64,000 bases of DNA, from positions 536,150 to 600,149 of the forward strand of contig CAJXKD010000002.1 in the NCBI GenBank assembly GCA_913055735.1, in the 5' to 3' direction. Position 1 is the first letter of the stretch; each line of letters starts with the position of its first letter. A program made the translations under genes and the position numbers. Positions 54,294-64,000 of the stretch are shown here, in pieces. The notes under the pieces were generated by a model that saw nothing but the letters and a program-made list of their open reading frames with translations, was not told the DNA's origin and did no database searches. This DNA is from an uncultured Rhodospirillales bacterium. GTDB lineage: Bacteria > Pseudomonadota > Alphaproteobacteria > Rhodospirillales > UBA2165.

Positions 54294-56321
54294 ATGGCAC
54301 CCGACCAAACCGTGATCGCCGATCAGGACTTCTTGGCACAAGCGGCGGAACGCCACGCGGACATGGCGAACGCCATCCGCTTTCTGTCCGTCGATGCCGT
54401 TCAAAAAGCCAATTCCGGCCATCCCGGCATGCCCATGGGCATGGCCGATGTGGCGACGGTTCTCTTCACCCGTTTTCTGAAATTCGATCCGTCATCGCCG
54501 AATTGGCCCGACCGCGACAGGTTCGTGCTGTCGGCGGGACACGGCTCCATGCTTCTCTATTCGTTGCTGTATCTCACCGGCTATGAAGATATGACGCTGG
54601 AGGAGATTAAGAATTTCCGCCAACTGGGGTCGCGCACCGCCGGGCATCCGGAATACGGGCACGCCTCGGGCATCGAGGTCACGACCGGGCCGCTGGGGCA
54701 GGGTCTTGCTACCGCCGTCGGCATGGCCATGGCCGAGCGCATCCTCAGTGCCCGTTTCGGCGACGATCTTGTCGATCACCACACCTATGTCATTGCCGGC
54801 GACGGTTGTCTCATGGAAGGCGTCAGCCACGAAGCGATCTCGCTCGCGGGCCATCTCAAGCTTTCCAAGCTGATCGTTCTGTTTGACGACAACAGTATTT
54901 CCATCGATGGGTCCACGGATCTCTCGGTATCCGACGATCAAGTGGCCCGTTTCGCGGCCAGCGGCTGGCACACGGCTTCGGTCGACGGCCACGATCCGGA
55001 TGCGATTGCCGCCGCCATCGACGCGGCCAAGGCGTCGGACCGGCCGTCCATGATTGCGTGTAAGACGACCATCGGTTTTGGGGCCCCGACCAAGGCGGGC
55101 AAGTCGTCTACCCATGGATCGCCCCTGGGAGACGAAGAAATTGCGGGCGCGCGCGAGAAACTGGGTTGGCCCTATGCACCGTTCGAGGTGCCGGGCGACG
55201 TTCTCGATCTGTGGCGGGCAGCCGGCGCGCGCGGCGCAGGCGCTCATGCGGCTTGGGGCGGCCGGCTGGCGTCGGCTGACGCCGACGACCGTTCCCGCCT
55301 GGAGCATTCGGTGCGGGGCGACTTGCCGGAAGGCTGGCAAGCGGCTCTCAACGCACACAAACAGGCGGTTTCCAGCGACAAGCCCTCTTGGGCGACCCGC
55401 AAGGCATCCGGCGAGGCGCTCGAGGTTTTGACCGCCGCGATCCCTGCGCTTATCGGCGGCTCGGCGGATTTGACCGGCTCGGTCAACACCAAGACCAAAG
55501 ATGCTCGGGTCATTACGCCGGACGATTTCTCCGGCCAGTACATCCATTACGGTGTGCGCGAATTCGGCATGGCGGCGGCGATGAACGGGCTGGCGCTGCA
55601 CGGCGGTGTCGTGCCCTATGGCGGTACGTTCCTCGTGTTTGCGGATTATCTGCGCCCCGCGCTGCGGTTGTCGGCGCTTATGGGGCAGCGGGTGGTGTAC
55701 GTGCTGACCCACGATTCCATCGGCCTCGGCGAAGACGGCCCGACCCATCAGCCGGTCGAGACGCTGGCTTCGCTCCGCGCCATTCCCAACGTCGCCGTGT
55801 TCCGCCCGGCGGATGCAGTCGAGACGGCGGAATGCTGGGCCTTGGCACTGATGCAGAAAGAAACGCCTTCCGTTCTGGCGCTGACGCGTCAGGGGGTGCC
55901 GACGGTCCGCACCGAACACACGGATGAAAACCTTTGCGCCAAGGGCGGCTATGTTCTGGCGGAAGCCGATGGCGGCGCCCGCGCGGTCACGTTGCTGGCG
56001 ACGGGCTCGGAAATCTCGATTGCCCTCGCGGCACGCGATAAGCTGCAGGCGGACGGGATCCGGGCGGCGGTGGTGTCCATGCCCTGCTGGGAGTTGTTCG
56101 ATGCGCAAGATGATGCCTATCGTGCATCGGTGCTCGGGGACGGCACGGTGCGTGTCGCCGTTGAAGCAGCGGTGGCTCAAGGCTGGGAGAAGTATCTCGG
56201 CGATCGCGGCGCGTTCGTTGGCATGACCGGTTTCGGTGCCTCGGCGCCGGCCGCGGACCTGTATGCCCATTTCGGCATTACCGCTGATGCCGTGACGGCA
56301 GCAGCGAAAAACTTGCTATAA
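54294..56321 (+). CDS. tkt: Transketolase
   Basis: 675 residues from the ATG at 54294 ([13 protein letters not shown]), with AGGAG 10 nt upstream; a longer open frame to 54096 runs into tRNA-His and is rejected. TPP-binding [20 protein letters not shown], substrate and cofactor residues in [20 protein letters not shown] and [17 protein letters not shown], and the C-terminal domain with [10 protein letters not shown]. First of a tkt-aldolase-rpe run that supports the pentose phosphate or Calvin cycle. No rubisco gene is present here. Confidence 0.96.
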   Translation: MAPDQTVIADQDFLAQAAERHADMANAIRFLSVDAVQKANSGHPGMPMGMADVATVLFTRFLKFDPSSPNWPDRDRFVLSAGHGSMLLYSLLYLTGYEDMTLEEIKNFRQLGSRTAGHPEYGHASGIEVTTGPLGQGLATAVGMAMAERILSARFGDDLVDHHTYVIAGDGCLMEGVSHEAISLAGHLKLSKLIVLFDDNSISIDGSTDLSVSDDQVARFAASGWHTASVDGHDPDAIAAAIDAAKASDRPSMIACKTTIGFGAPTKAGKSSTHGSPLGDEEIAGAREKLGWPYAPFEVPGDVLDLWRAAGARGAGAHAAWGGRLASADADDRSRLEHSVRGDLPEGWQAALNAHKQAVSSDKPSWATRKASGEALEVLTAAIPALIGGSADLTGSVNTKTKDARVITPDDFSGQYIHYGVREFGMAAAMNGLALHGGVVPYGGTFLVFADYLRPALRLSALMGQRVVYVLTHDSIGLGEDGPTHQPVETLASLRAIPNVAVFRPADAVETAECWALALMQKETPSVLALTRQGVPTVRTEHTDENLCAKGGYVLAEADGGARAVTLLATGSEISIALAARDKLQADGIRAAVVSMPCWELFDAQDDAYRASVLGDGTVRVAVEAAVAQGWEKYLGDRGAFVGMTGFGASAPAADLYAHFGITADAVTAAAKNLL

Positions 56322-56366
56322 AAGATCGATCACAACTTAGAACGTGAAGAAGACTGGAGGAGAAAG

Positions 56367-57380
56367 ATGAATGTAGCGCAACTCTCGTCGGTTGCCGAAG
56401 CCATGGTGGCCGACAACAAGGGGCTCCTTGCCGCCGATGAAAGCACTGGCACGATCAAGAAGCGCTTCGATTCCATCAATATCGAATCCACCGAGGAAGC
56501 TCGGCGTGACTACCGTGAAACGCTGTTCACCACGAACGGGCTCGGCGACTTTATCAGCGGTGTGATCCTGTTCGACGAAACGATCCGTCAATCCGCGGCC
56601 GACGGTACGCGGTTGGCCGAGATTTTGGAGCGTCAGGGAATTCTGCCGGGGATCAAGGTCGACGCCGGCGCCAAGCCGCTTGCCGGGTCCGACGGCGAAA
56701 CGGTTACCGAAGGACTTGACGGCCTTGCGGGCCGGGTCGCCGAATACGTCGATCTCGGCGCGAAGTTCGCCAAGTGGCGGGCGGTGATCAAGATCGGCGA
56801 TCATATCCCGAGCCGGGCCTGCATCCATGTCAACGCCCACGCGCTGGCACGCTATGCCAAGATCTGCCAAGAAGGCGGTCTCGTTCCCATTGTTGAGCCG
56901 GAAGTGCTGATGGATGGCGGGCACACCATCGAGCGTTGCGCCGACGTCACCGAAGCGACCCTCAACGCGGTTTATGACGAACTCTATGCGCAAGGCGTGG
57001 TGCTCGAAGGGACGATCCTGAAGCCGAACATGGTGATTTCCGGCAAGGAATGCCCGAAACAGGCGGGCGTCGATGAAGTGGCCGTGGCCACCGTCGCGAT
57101 CTTGAAGCGTACCGTGCCCAGCGCGGTGCCCGGCATCATGTTCCTGTCGGGCGGTCAGACGGAGATCCAGGCGACTGAGCACCTTCATGCCATGAATGCC
57201 AATCACGCGCCCTTGCCCTGGAAGCTCAGCTATTCCTATGGCCGGGCGCTGCAGGAAGGTGCCTTGAAGGCATGGGGCGGCAACAACGCCAACCGCCAAT
57301 CCGCTCAGGCGATGTTGCTGAACCGCGCCCGTCAGAACAGTTCGGCGTGTGCCGCAACCTATACCGGCGAAGCGGCTTAA
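56367..57380 (+). CDS. Fructose-bisphosphate aldolase class I
   Basis: 337 residues. Typical eukaryote-like class I aldolase: GLLAADESTGTIKKRFDSIN, VPIVEPEVLMDGGHTIE and the Schiff-base Lys region GTILKPNMVISGKE, then PGIMFLSGGQTEIQATEHL and LPWKLSYSYGRALQEGAL. Cleaves fructose-1,6-bisphosphate and sedoheptulose analogues. Preceded by GGAGGAG. 45 nt after tkt. Confidence 0.95.
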   Translation: MNVAQLSSVAEAMVADNKGLLAADESTGTIKKRFDSINIESTEEARRDYRETLFTTNGLGDFISGVILFDETIRQSAADGTRLAEILERQGILPGIKVDAGAKPLAGSDGETVTEGLDGLAGRVAEYVDLGAKFAKWRAVIKIGDHIPSRACIHVNAHALARYAKICQEGGLVPIVEPEVLMDGGHTIERCADVTEATLNAVYDELYAQGVVLEGTILKPNMVISGKECPKQAGVDEVAVATVAILKRTVPSAVPGIMFLSGGQTEIQATEHLHAMNANHAPLPWKLSYSYGRALQEGALKAWGGNNANRQSAQAMLLNRARQNSSACAATYTGEAA

Positions 57381-57412
57381 GAAGCGGCTTGGTCCGCTAA
57401 GGAAAAGAACGA

Positions 57413-58066
57413 ATGCCCGAAGTCAAAATCGCCCCGTCCATCTTGTCGGCGGATTTCGCCAGGCTGGGCGAGGAAATCGCTGCCATCGACGCCGCGGGCT
57501 GCGATTATATCCATGTCGACGTCATGGATGGGCATTTCGTGCCGAACCTGACTATTGGGCCGCCGGTAATTTCGGCGTTGAGGCGTCATACCGACAAACC
57601 CCTCGACGTGCATTTGATGATCGATCCCGCCGCGCCCTATCTGGGGGAATATGCGGCGGCGGGCGCGGACATCATTACGGTTCATGTCGAGGCGGATACG
57701 CACCTCCACCGTAATCTCGAAGTGATCAAGGGGCTGGGCAAGAAAGCGGGAGTTTCCCTGAATCCGTCGACGCCGGCTCAGGTGCTGGAACCGATCATCG
57801 ACGACATCGATTTGGTCCTGGTGATGTCGGTGAATCCCGGCTATGGGGGACAAAGTTTCATTCCGTCCATGATCGCCAAGATCCGCCAGGTTCGGGACAT
57901 GATCGGTAGCCGGAACATTGAGCTCGAGGTGGACGGTGGTGTGAAACCGGAAAATATTGCAAGTATCGTCGATGCCGGCGCGGACGTCGTTGTCGCCGGG
58001 AGCGCCGTGTTCAAAGGTAACGACTATAACGCCACTATCGGCGCGCTGAGGGCGGCGGCAGCCTAG
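57413..58066 (+). CDS. rpe: Ribulose-phosphate 3-epimerase
   Basis: 217 residues, TIM barrel. [40 protein letters not shown] with catalytic Asp, [30 protein letters not shown] and [16 protein letters not shown]. Completes the tkt-aldolase-rpe run (32 nt after the aldolase gene). Confidence 0.97.
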   Translation: MPEVKIAPSILSADFARLGEEIAAIDAAGCDYIHVDVMDGHFVPNLTIGPPVISALRRHTDKPLDVHLMIDPAAPYLGEYAAAGADIITVHVEADTHLHRNLEVIKGLGKKAGVSLNPSTPAQVLEPIIDDIDLVLVMSVNPGYGGQSFIPSMIAKIRQVRDMIGSRNIELEVDGGVKPENIASIVDAGADVVVAGSAVFKGNDYNATIGALRAAAA

Positions 58067-58084
58067 CCGGCCGTCTGCCGCCCC

Positions 58085-58609
58085 TTAATTGGGCGCGATC
58101 GTTTCCACATCACAAGCAAGCTGCAAACCCTCGGCGGTATTTCGCACGGTGGCGGCGCAGGAGTCCGTGTTTTCTTCGGGAATCCAAACGGAAAAGCGGA
58201 TGGTGTAGTCGCCATCGGCTTGTTTCTCCGCGGCGAGGCGAACGATGTTGGCCTTGTACTCGACAAACACTTCGCAAAGCCGGGCGATCAGGCCGGGACT
58301 GTCGCCGCCACGCACGGTGAAGCGATGGGTGATCTTGCCCGTTGGTCCGTGAACGGTCTCAAACGTGAACGGGATGACACTGATCTGCGCGGTGCTCAGA
58401 TCGCGGATGGCCCGCAAATCGTTGATTACCTGTTTGGCCGTGACGACGTCGGGAAGCTCGCAGACCGACGTGAATTCGGCGCCGCTGCCGAGCATGGCGA
58501 AGTTGGTGTCACCGAGGTTGGCGCCGAGGTCGAACAGGGCGGCCGTGATTTCGGCGACCAGCCCCGTGCGGTCGGGGCAAAAGACGGTTACCAGGACATT
58601 GTGGGCCAT
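58085..58609 (-). CDS. Double ACT-domain protein (GcvR-like)
   Basis: 174 residues consisting of two ACT domains (MAHNVLVTVFCPDRTGLVAE... first; GDSPGLIARLCEVFVEYKAN second). The layout is that of the glycine cleavage system repressor GcvR and similar amino acid sensors. Ligand and partner are unknown. Convergent with rpe. Confidence 0.85.
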   Translation of the reverse strand: MAHNVLVTVFCPDRTGLVAEITAALFDLGANLGDTNFAMLGSGAEFTSVCELPDVVTAKQVINDLRAIRDLSTAQISVIPFTFETVHGPTGKITHRFTVRGGDSPGLIARLCEVFVEYKANIVRLAAEKQADGDYTIRFSVWIPEENTDSCAATVRNTAEGLQLACDVETIAPN

Positions 58610-58805
58610 ACGTGGAACTCTCCCTCTCAGAGAATTTTATGCCTAGCTTCAGTTTTTTCTTATAACTATTTGAAATATATAAGAAATAGCACCCGTTAAA
58701 GATTTGGTGGCAAATTCTTTAATATCTTCAAGGCAGTACCTAAATTAACCACAGGGCCTGTCAAGGCAAACCGGCGCAATTCCAACGGAAGTTAACGCCA
58801 CCGCC

Positions 58806-59525
58806 ATGATCGATCTGCTGTCACCATTCAATCCCGTCACATTGCGGGGCGTCGCCGGTACCAACGGCCGTCCGCCTGCGGCAGATGAGATCGACGGTCT
58901 TCCCGTTGCCGATGGCGATGCCATCGCCACGGCCGGCGGGTTTATCGATGGTGCGTTGGCGAGGAACCGGCAACTCCTGGCGGTTCAGGAAAACGGTCTC
59001 GGCCGAAACGGCAGAGACTCTTCAAACCCGCAACAGCTCAGCGAAGAAGAACAGCGGGTCGTCGATCGTCTCAAGAAGCGCGATGCGGAAGTTCGTAATC
59101 ATGAATCCGCGCACGCCTCCGCCGGTGGACCTTTCACCAGCGCGGCAAGTTTCGAATATCAACGCGGTCCTGACGGAACGCTGTATGCCATCGGCGGCGA
59201 GGTGAAGATCGACGTTTCCGGCGCCGGCACGCCGGAAGCCACCATCCGCAAGGCGGAAACCATCAAGCGGGCGGCCCTGGCGCCGGCCGAACCGTCCTCC
59301 CAGGATCGTGCGGTTGCGGCCGCAGCCGATCAATTGAAGGTCGAAGCCGAAGCTGAACTTCGCGATAAGAAGGTCGAGGAAGAACGCCAAGCGTCTCAGC
59401 GCCGTGACGAAAAGGCGGCCTCATTGGCGGGGACCGTGTCGGCGACGAATGCGTATGAGCGTGCCGCCGATCTGCTGCCGTCCACCGACCGTCCCAGCAC
59501 CAGCGGCTTTGACGCCAGCTTCTAA
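58806..59525 (+). CDS. SprA-related putative metalloprotease
   Basis: 239 residues. Conserved block VDRLKKRDAEVRNHESAHAS (residues ~92-111) with the zinc-type HESAH motif, then ASFEYQRGPDGTLYAIGGEV and IDVSGAGTPE, matching the SprA-related family. The C-terminal third is low-complexity and coiled (AEAELRDKKVEEERQASQRR). No clear signal peptide. Function in these bacteria is not known. Confidence 0.82.
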   Translation: MIDLLSPFNPVTLRGVAGTNGRPPAADEIDGLPVADGDAIATAGGFIDGALARNRQLLAVQENGLGRNGRDSSNPQQLSEEEQRVVDRLKKRDAEVRNHESAHASAGGPFTSAASFEYQRGPDGTLYAIGGEVKIDVSGAGTPEATIRKAETIKRAALAPAEPSSQDRAVAAAADQLKVEAEAELRDKKVEEERQASQRRDEKAASLAGTVSATNAYERAADLLPSTDRPSTSGFDASF

Positions 59526-59531
59526 TCAAAT

Positions 59532-59990
59532 CTAATTCGACGTGCCGCTTCTCAGTTCCGCCGACCGGCGGATGATCCGTTCCGTTTCCGACCACAGTTT
59601 CAGATCGGGCAAGTCTTCCAAAGTGAACCAGCCGACGGCGTCGGCATCCGTGTCAGCCTTGGCGTCGCCGTGCCGCCATTGGGCGCCGTAGTCGATCAGG
59701 GTCAGGTGGAAGGTGACCTCTCCGTCGTCGGCTCGCGTGAGGGAGTCCACCACGTCGATGAAGTGCGTAATTTCGACATCCAAGCCGGTCTCTTCACGGA
59801 CTTCCCGGATGCCGGTCTCGCGGGTGGTCTCCCCCCATTCCTGACGCCCGCCCGGAATGCTCCATTGTCCCTGGCGCGGCGGTTTACCGCGTTTGATCAG
59901 CAAGAACTGGTCATTTTTCCAGACCACGACGCCGACCCCGATGACCGGGTAGACAGGCTCGTCGGAAGGAGAAGCAGACGGATCGGTCAT
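59532..59990 (-). CDS. NUDIX hydrolase
   Basis: 152 residues. The Nudix box is GGRQEWGETTRETGIREVRE (residues ~52-71) then ETGLDV, matching GX5EX7REUXEEXGU. Sanitises nucleoside diphosphate derivatives; substrate not assigned. Convergent with the SprA-like gene, 6 nt apart. Confidence 0.9.
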   Translation of the reverse strand: MTDPSASPSDEPVYPVIGVGVVVWKNDQFLLIKRGKPPRQGQWSIPGGRQEWGETTRETGIREVREETGLDVEITHFIDVVDSLTRADDGEVTFHLTLIDYGAQWRHGDAKADTDADAVGWFTLEDLPDLKLWSETERIIRRSAELRSGTSN

Positions 59991-60147
59991 GTCGTCTCAC
60001 CGCGAATCGGATGAAATTTTTGTAGCGTCATCAGTGATATATTCACCTTTTTCAACGATTGTCCTGCGTCCAAGGTCACGGCGTGATAATGCGCCCCGAG
60101 GGTATGACCTGCAACCGGTGGAAACTAGACTAGGGGATCGATCGAAA

Positions 60148-60510
60148 ATGAGTGCGGCTGGCGTTTTGGATCGGATCAATGTTGAAATCGGGGATACTGT
60201 TTTCAAGGAAGGCGAAGCGGGCGACCGGGCCTATATCGTCCAAGAAGGCTGTATCGAAATCGTCAAGGACCGCGCCGGGACACCGGTGGTTCTCGGGACG
60301 ATCGAGAAGGGTGGCATCTTCGGCGAGATGGCGCTGATCGACAATCAGCCACGCATGGCCTCTGCGCGTGCGGCGGCGCCTTCCACCATCGTCGTCGTCG
60401 GCCGTGACGTCTTCACCCAAAAAATTTCCCGCTGCGATCCCTTCATCCGGGGCTTGTTGGGGATCTTCGTCCGCAATCTGCGGACGGTGACCCAAGATCA
60501 CGCCCGCTGA
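60148..60510 (+). CDS. Single cyclic-nucleotide-binding domain protein
   Basis: 120 residues from the ATG at 60148 (MSAAGVLDRINVEIGDTVFK). One cNMP-binding domain: FKEGEAGDRAYIVQEGCIEI and the phosphate cassette IFGEMALIDNQPRMASARA, with the Glu and Arg that bind cAMP/cGMP present. No output domain, so it may modulate another protein. Upstream longer frame (to 59989) is not supported by similarity. Confidence 0.85.
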   Translation: MSAAGVLDRINVEIGDTVFKEGEAGDRAYIVQEGCIEIVKDRAGTPVVLGTIEKGGIFGEMALIDNQPRMASARAAAPSTIVVVGRDVFTQKISRCDPFIRGLLGIFVRNLRTVTQDHAR

Positions 60511-60646
60511 TCGGCTTAAGGCCAGATTTGCACCCTCCTAAACCCGTCATCCGATTTGCATTTTTCCGTCCAAGGTATAAATAAAGCTTCGGAATTGGCA
60601 CCGCCGTCCCGGTTTGGGCGGCCAGCATTGTTGCCGGATATAGATC

Positions 60647-61450
60647 ATGGATAGTACGCCGCCAACGAACGAGCCGCCGGCCGACCAGCCGGAGGAGGGA
60701 TCGCGCAAGCACCGTATGGGGTTGATGGCGCGGCTGAGGGCCTATTTCCTGGCAGGCATCCTGATCACGGCGCCGATTGCCATTACGGGCTATCTCGCCT
60801 GGTTCTTCATCAATCTGATCGACAATACGATCACGCCGCTGATCCCGCAGCACTACAACCCGGAAACCTATCTGCCGTTTTCCATACCGGGCCTCGGCCT
60901 CGTAATCCTGCTCGTTGCGTTGACGTTGATCGGTGCCCTGACGGCGGGGTTGGCGGGCCGGTTCATCGTGCGGATGTGGGAGCATCTGCTCAACCGCATG
61001 CCGGTCGTCCGCAGCGTTTATCATGCGGTCAAACAGATCTTCGAAACGGTGCTGGCACAGCAGTCCAAGGCCTTTCGCGAGGCCGTGCTGGTCGAATACC
61101 CGCGCCGCGGCATTTGGGCCATTGGCTTCATTACCGGCCGGACCGAAGGCGAAGTGCAGAATCTTACCGAGGAAGAAACGGTCAACGTGTTCTTGCCGAC
61201 CACGCCCAACCCGACCTCGGGCTTCCTGTTGTTCGTGCCGCGTAAGGACGTGGTCAAGTTGAACATGAGCACCGAGGACGCCATCAAGATGGTGATCTCC
61301 GGCGGTATCGTCACGCCGCCCGATCGCCGCCCCAAAGCGGAGCAGGAAAAGCCGCAGGTATCGGCGGGGACCTACGAAGACCTGGACATCCTTCGCGAGG
61401 CGGCGAAAACGCCCGTCCTTGTGACCAAATCCAACGACGAGAAGAATTAG
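60647..61450 (+). CDS. DUF502 family membrane protein
   Basis: 267 residues. Two membrane helices (YFLAGILITAPIAITGYLAW, GLVILLVALTLIGALTAGLA), followed by the conserved MPVVRSVYHAVKQIFETVL and VEYPRRGIWAIGFITGRTEG. C-terminal ~50 residues are charged. Function unknown. 60 nt or so after the cNMP-binding gene's stop but with a separate upstream region. Confidence 0.9.
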   Translation: MDSTPPTNEPPADQPEEGSRKHRMGLMARLRAYFLAGILITAPIAITGYLAWFFINLIDNTITPLIPQHYNPETYLPFSIPGLGLVILLVALTLIGALTAGLAGRFIVRMWEHLLNRMPVVRSVYHAVKQIFETVLAQQSKAFREAVLVEYPRRGIWAIGFITGRTEGEVQNLTEEETVNVFLPTTPNPTSGFLLFVPRKDVVKLNMSTEDAIKMVISGGIVTPPDRRPKAEQEKPQVSAGTYEDLDILREAAKTPVLVTKSNDEKN

Positions 61451-61456
61451 CGCGCC

Positions 61457-63538
61457 TTATCCGGACCGGAGAAAGCGTACGGCGGCGTCCCGCTCGAACA
61501 GATAGAGCAGGACCCGGAGGGCTTTGCCGCGTTCGCCGTCGAGATCGGGATCGCGCTCGAGGATGAGTTTCGTGTCGTCGCGGGCGGTGGCGAGGAGCTC
61601 GCCGTGCGCCGACAGGGTCGCGATCCGGAACTCGGGCAGGCCGCTTTGGCGGGTGCCCAGAAGTTCGCCGGCGCCGCGCAGCCGCAGATCCTCCTCGGCG
61701 ATCCGGAAGCCGTCATCGGTCTCGCGCAGGATCTTGAGTCTTGCATGGGCCGTCTCCGTCAAATGCGGCCCGTAGAGAAGCAGGCAGGTCGAACGCCCGG
61801 TGCCCCGACCGATGCGGCCGCGGAGTTGGTGCAACTGGGCGAGGCCGAAACGCTCGGCATGCTCGATGACCATGACGGTTGCTTCGGGGACGTCGACACC
61901 CACTTCGATCACCGTCGTGGCGACAAGGACCGAGACCGCACCGCTGGCGAAATCGGCCATCACCTTGTCCTTGTCGGCACCTTTCATGCGGCCATGGACG
62001 AGCCCGACCTTGTCGCCGAACAGGCCGCGCAGCTGAACGGCGCGATCCTCGGCGGCGGCGAGGTCGATTTTCTCGGATTCCTCGACCAGAGGGCAAACCC
62101 AATAGACCCTTGCGCCACCCGCCAGCGCGCGTTGGACCCCGGCCACCACCTCGTTCAGGCGGTCGAGGGGCAGGGCACGTGTATCGATGGGCTGACGTCC
62201 TGCCGGTTTCTCGAGCAGGCGTGACACCTCCATATCCCCGTAGGCGGTGAGCATGAGAGAACGGGGGATCGGCGTTGCGGTCGTCACCAGTACGTCGACG
62301 GCTTTGCCTTTACCGGCCAGCAGCATGCGTTGGTGAACGCCAAAACGGTGCTGTTCGTCGATGACAGCCAGCGCGAGATCGTCGAATTCGACTCCTTCCT
62401 GGAACAGGGCGTGGGTGCCGACGGCGATCTGAATGGTGCCGTCGGCCAGTTGATCGAGGATCGCCTGTCGTTCCTTTCCGCGTCCGCGTCCCGTGAGCAA
62501 GGCGACACGAACGCCGGCCGGTTCGGCCAAGGCGGCAATGTTGTCATAGTGCTGATGGGCGAGAATCTCGGTCGGCGCCAGCATGGCGGCCTGTGCGCCC
62601 GTTTCGACGGCGTTGAGCATGGCCATCAAGGCTACGATGGTCTTGCCGCTGCCGACGTCGCCCTGCAGCAGCCGGTGCATGCGCGAGGTCGACGCCATAT
62701 CCGCCAGGATCTCGCCGATGGCCGTTGATTGGGCTTCGGTTAACGTGAAAGGAAGCGCCGATAACACATTGTTTTGCAAGTGTTTATCACCTTCTATCGC
62801 GCGGCCGGGGAGGCGGCGCATATGGGCGCGGACGAGGGCAAGAGCGAGTTGATTGGCAAGCAGTTCGTCATAGGCAAGGCGCCGCCGCGCGATGGCCTCG
62901 GGGAGCAGGTCCTTTTCCCCCTCCGGCGCGTGCACAGATAGCACGGCGGTTTTCCAGTCCGGCCATTTTTGTTGCCGCAGAAAGGCGGGATCGTTCCACT
63001 CTGGCAGATCCGGCAGTTGCTTGAGGGCGCCTTGGATGGCTTTCGACAGGACCTTGAGGGATAGACCCTGCGTGAGCGGATAGACCGGCTCCACGCTTTG
63101 CAGTTTCGCAAGCTCGTCCACCGTACCGATATGGTCGGGATGCGGCATTTGGATTTCTTCGCCGAAACGTTCCACGCGGCCGCTGACCACCCGCATTTCG
63201 CCTTCGGGCAAGGATTTCCGCAGGTAGTCCGCATGGCCGTGGAAGAAAACCAAGGACATGGTGCCTGTCTCGTCCGAGCAAATGACCTTGTAAGGCAAAC
63301 GCTTGGTACGCGCCGGCAGATGCTGATCGACATGGACGGTCATGGTCGCCACCGTCCCGGCGGGGGCGTCGATAATCTTCGGGGCAAACCGGCGGTCGAT
63401 CAGTCCGCTCGGCAGATGCCAGCAGAGATCAACGATATGGGGCCCCGCGACCCGCTCGATCAGCTTGGCAATGCGCGGCCCGACGCCGGTAAGGGACGTC
63501 ACCGGGGCGAACAGGCGGAAAAGGATCTCAGGTCTCAT
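61457..63538 (-). CDS. recG: ATP-dependent DNA helicase RecG
   Basis: 693 residues. Helicase motif I LLQGDVGSGKTIVALMAMLN, motif Ia APTEILAHQHY, motif II AVIDEQHRFGVHQR, motif III VTTATPIPRSL, motif VI AERFGLAQLHQLRGRIGRG. N-terminal wedge (OB) domain is present (residues ~1-170). Remodels stalled replication forks and Holliday junctions. Divergent from sdhE. Confidence 0.97.
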   Translation of the reverse strand: MRPEILFRLFAPVTSLTGVGPRIAKLIERVAGPHIVDLCWHLPSGLIDRRFAPKIIDAPAGTVATMTVHVDQHLPARTKRLPYKVICSDETGTMSLVFFHGHADYLRKSLPEGEMRVVSGRVERFGEEIQMPHPDHIGTVDELAKLQSVEPVYPLTQGLSLKVLSKAIQGALKQLPDLPEWNDPAFLRQQKWPDWKTAVLSVHAPEGEKDLLPEAIARRRLAYDELLANQLALALVRAHMRRLPGRAIEGDKHLQNNVLSALPFTLTEAQSTAIGEILADMASTSRMHRLLQGDVGSGKTIVALMAMLNAVETGAQAAMLAPTEILAHQHYDNIAALAEPAGVRVALLTGRGRGKERQAILDQLADGTIQIAVGTHALFQEGVEFDDLALAVIDEQHRFGVHQRMLLAGKGKAVDVLVTTATPIPRSLMLTAYGDMEVSRLLEKPAGRQPIDTRALPLDRLNEVVAGVQRALAGGARVYWVCPLVEESEKIDLAAAEDRAVQLRGLFGDKVGLVHGRMKGADKDKVMADFASGAVSVLVATTVIEVGVDVPEATVMVIEHAERFGLAQLHQLRGRIGRGTGRSTCLLLYGPHLTETAHARLKILRETDDGFRIAEEDLRLRGAGELLGTRQSGLPEFRIATLSAHGELLATARDDTKLILERDPDLDGERGKALRVLLYLFERDAAVRFLRSG

Positions 63539-63649
63539 GAATACGCGCGTTGGGGCTGACAGATGGCCTTCAAGGCTTTATCTAGGCATGTTCTCGGCAA
63601 GGCCTTATATCCCGGCCCGCTCAGCAAGAGTATAGGCGATCGACCCATC

Positions 63650-63898
63650 ATGGATGCAACACGCAAGCGGCTCCTTTTCCGGGCCCAACATCGGGGTATG
63701 CAGGAGACCGACAAATTGATCGGCGAATTCGCTGCCGAAAAACTGGAATCAATGACGGGCGATCAGTTGGCGACGTTCGAGGTATTGCTGGAAGAAAGCG
63801 ATGCCGATCTGCTCAATTGGGTGACCGGACGGGTGCCGGTGCCCGCGGAATTCGATAACGACGTCATGGCGATGTTGCTCGCCTACTGCTCCAAATAA
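63650..63898 (+). CDS. sdhE: Succinate dehydrogenase assembly factor SdhE
   Basis: 82 residues from the ATG at 63650 (MDATRKRLLFRAQHRGMQET). The RGxxE motif (HRGMQETD) and the LLxWVTG segment (LLNWVTGRVPVP) define the family, which attaches FAD to SdhA. A longer frame from 63563 is not supported. Followed 6 nt later by mfd. Confidence 0.93.
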   Translation: MDATRKRLLFRAQHRGMQETDKLIGEFAAEKLESMTGDQLATFEVLLEESDADLLNWVTGRVPVPAEFDNDVMAMLLAYCSK

Positions 63899-63904
63899 GC
63901 GCTG

Positions 63905-64000
63905 ATGACTACTGACACCGAAACGAAGTCCGTTGCCAGCGGCGCCTTGATTGCTGGGGTTCCGGAAGGCTACGAGGGCAGGGTTCTTGCGGATCTGGCA
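63905..64000 (+). CDS. mfd: Start of transcription-repair coupling factor Mfd (truncated by window)
   Basis: 32 codons from ATG 63905 to the end of the window (MTTDTETKSVASGALIAGVP, then EGYEGRVLADLA). The 'GALIAGVPEGYEGRVLADL' style start and the position after sdhE and beside recG, a common alphaproteobacterial order, support mfd. Too short for domain evidence. Confidence 0.75.
   Translation, partial: MTTDTETKSVASGALIAGVPEGYEGRVLADLA

Noticed and set aside
54492..56270. Long open frame on the minus strand opposite transketolase
   Set aside because: Shadow of a GC-rich gene; Arg/His/Gly-rich translation without recognisable domains. The same holds for long frames opposite rocD, boxB and livF.

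Overview
The window looks like a chromosomal segment of a GC-rich alphaproteobacterium, plausibly related to Rhodospirillales. This is inferred from the gene set, from the recG / sdhE / mfd neighbourhood at the right edge, and from a sigma-54 type glnB-glnA unit. No rRNA, CRISPR array, insertion sequence or integrase was seen. One tRNA (His) is present.

Layout. (1) 1-9863: end of a branched-chain/aromatic acid ABC importer (livG, livF), then an aerobic benzoyl-CoA ('box') module on the minus strand: two CoA-transferase subunits, benzoate-CoA ligase, a small Crp/Fnr regulator, boxB and boxC. A decayed 3' remnant of a second boxB lies just beyond boxB. (2) 10132-17522: acetyltransferase, Rrf2-like regulator, then a Kdo/LPS operon (kdsA, a CBS-pair-only protein resembling the tail of KdsD, kdsB, kdsC, radical SAM protein, TPR/glycosyltransferase) and an M48 peptidase. 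(3) 17601-19794: arginase and ornithine aminotransferase. (4) 20149-24151: an isolated set of phage tail-fibre-like genes with interchangeable N-terminal modules and repeated leader DNA, without other phage genes. (5) 24240-35033: cyclic-nucleotide-gated K+ channel, O-acetylhomoserine sulfhydrylase, enoyl-CoA hydratase, rplM-rpsI, queuosine-precursor transporter, argC, parE and a thioesterase.

(6) 35040-41402 is the most interesting part. A divergent locus carries a TRAP transporter, a 245-residue protein of unknown function, an HxlR-type regulator with an N-terminal Cys, a small secreted protein and two AhpD/carboxymuconolactone-decarboxylase-like genes. Each of these two genes is interrupted by a single in-frame TGA at the second position of its CxxC motif. 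Exactly 14 nt after each TGA lies a 7-bp hairpin with a GGTC loop, which is how a bacterial SECIS element looks. I read both as CxxU selenoproteins that ordinary gene calling would split or call broken. The locus may be a redox-sensing uptake and detoxification system; its substrate is unknown.

(7) 41399-47780: two tandem Bcr/CflA-type efflux pumps, a gamma-glutamylcyclotransferase-like protein, glnA-glnB with a sigma-54 promoter, and an aminotransferase. (8) 47795-53889: a surface-glycan modification cluster (two methyltransferases, a 2OG-Fe(II)-like oxygenase, two glycosyltransferase-like proteins, a sulfotransferase-like protein). (9) 54061-64000: tRNA-His, then transketolase, class I aldolase and ribulose-phosphate epimerase (a Calvin/pentose phosphate style run), an ACT-domain protein, a SprA-like metalloprotease, Nudix, cNMP-binding and DUF502 proteins, recG, sdhE and the start of mfd.
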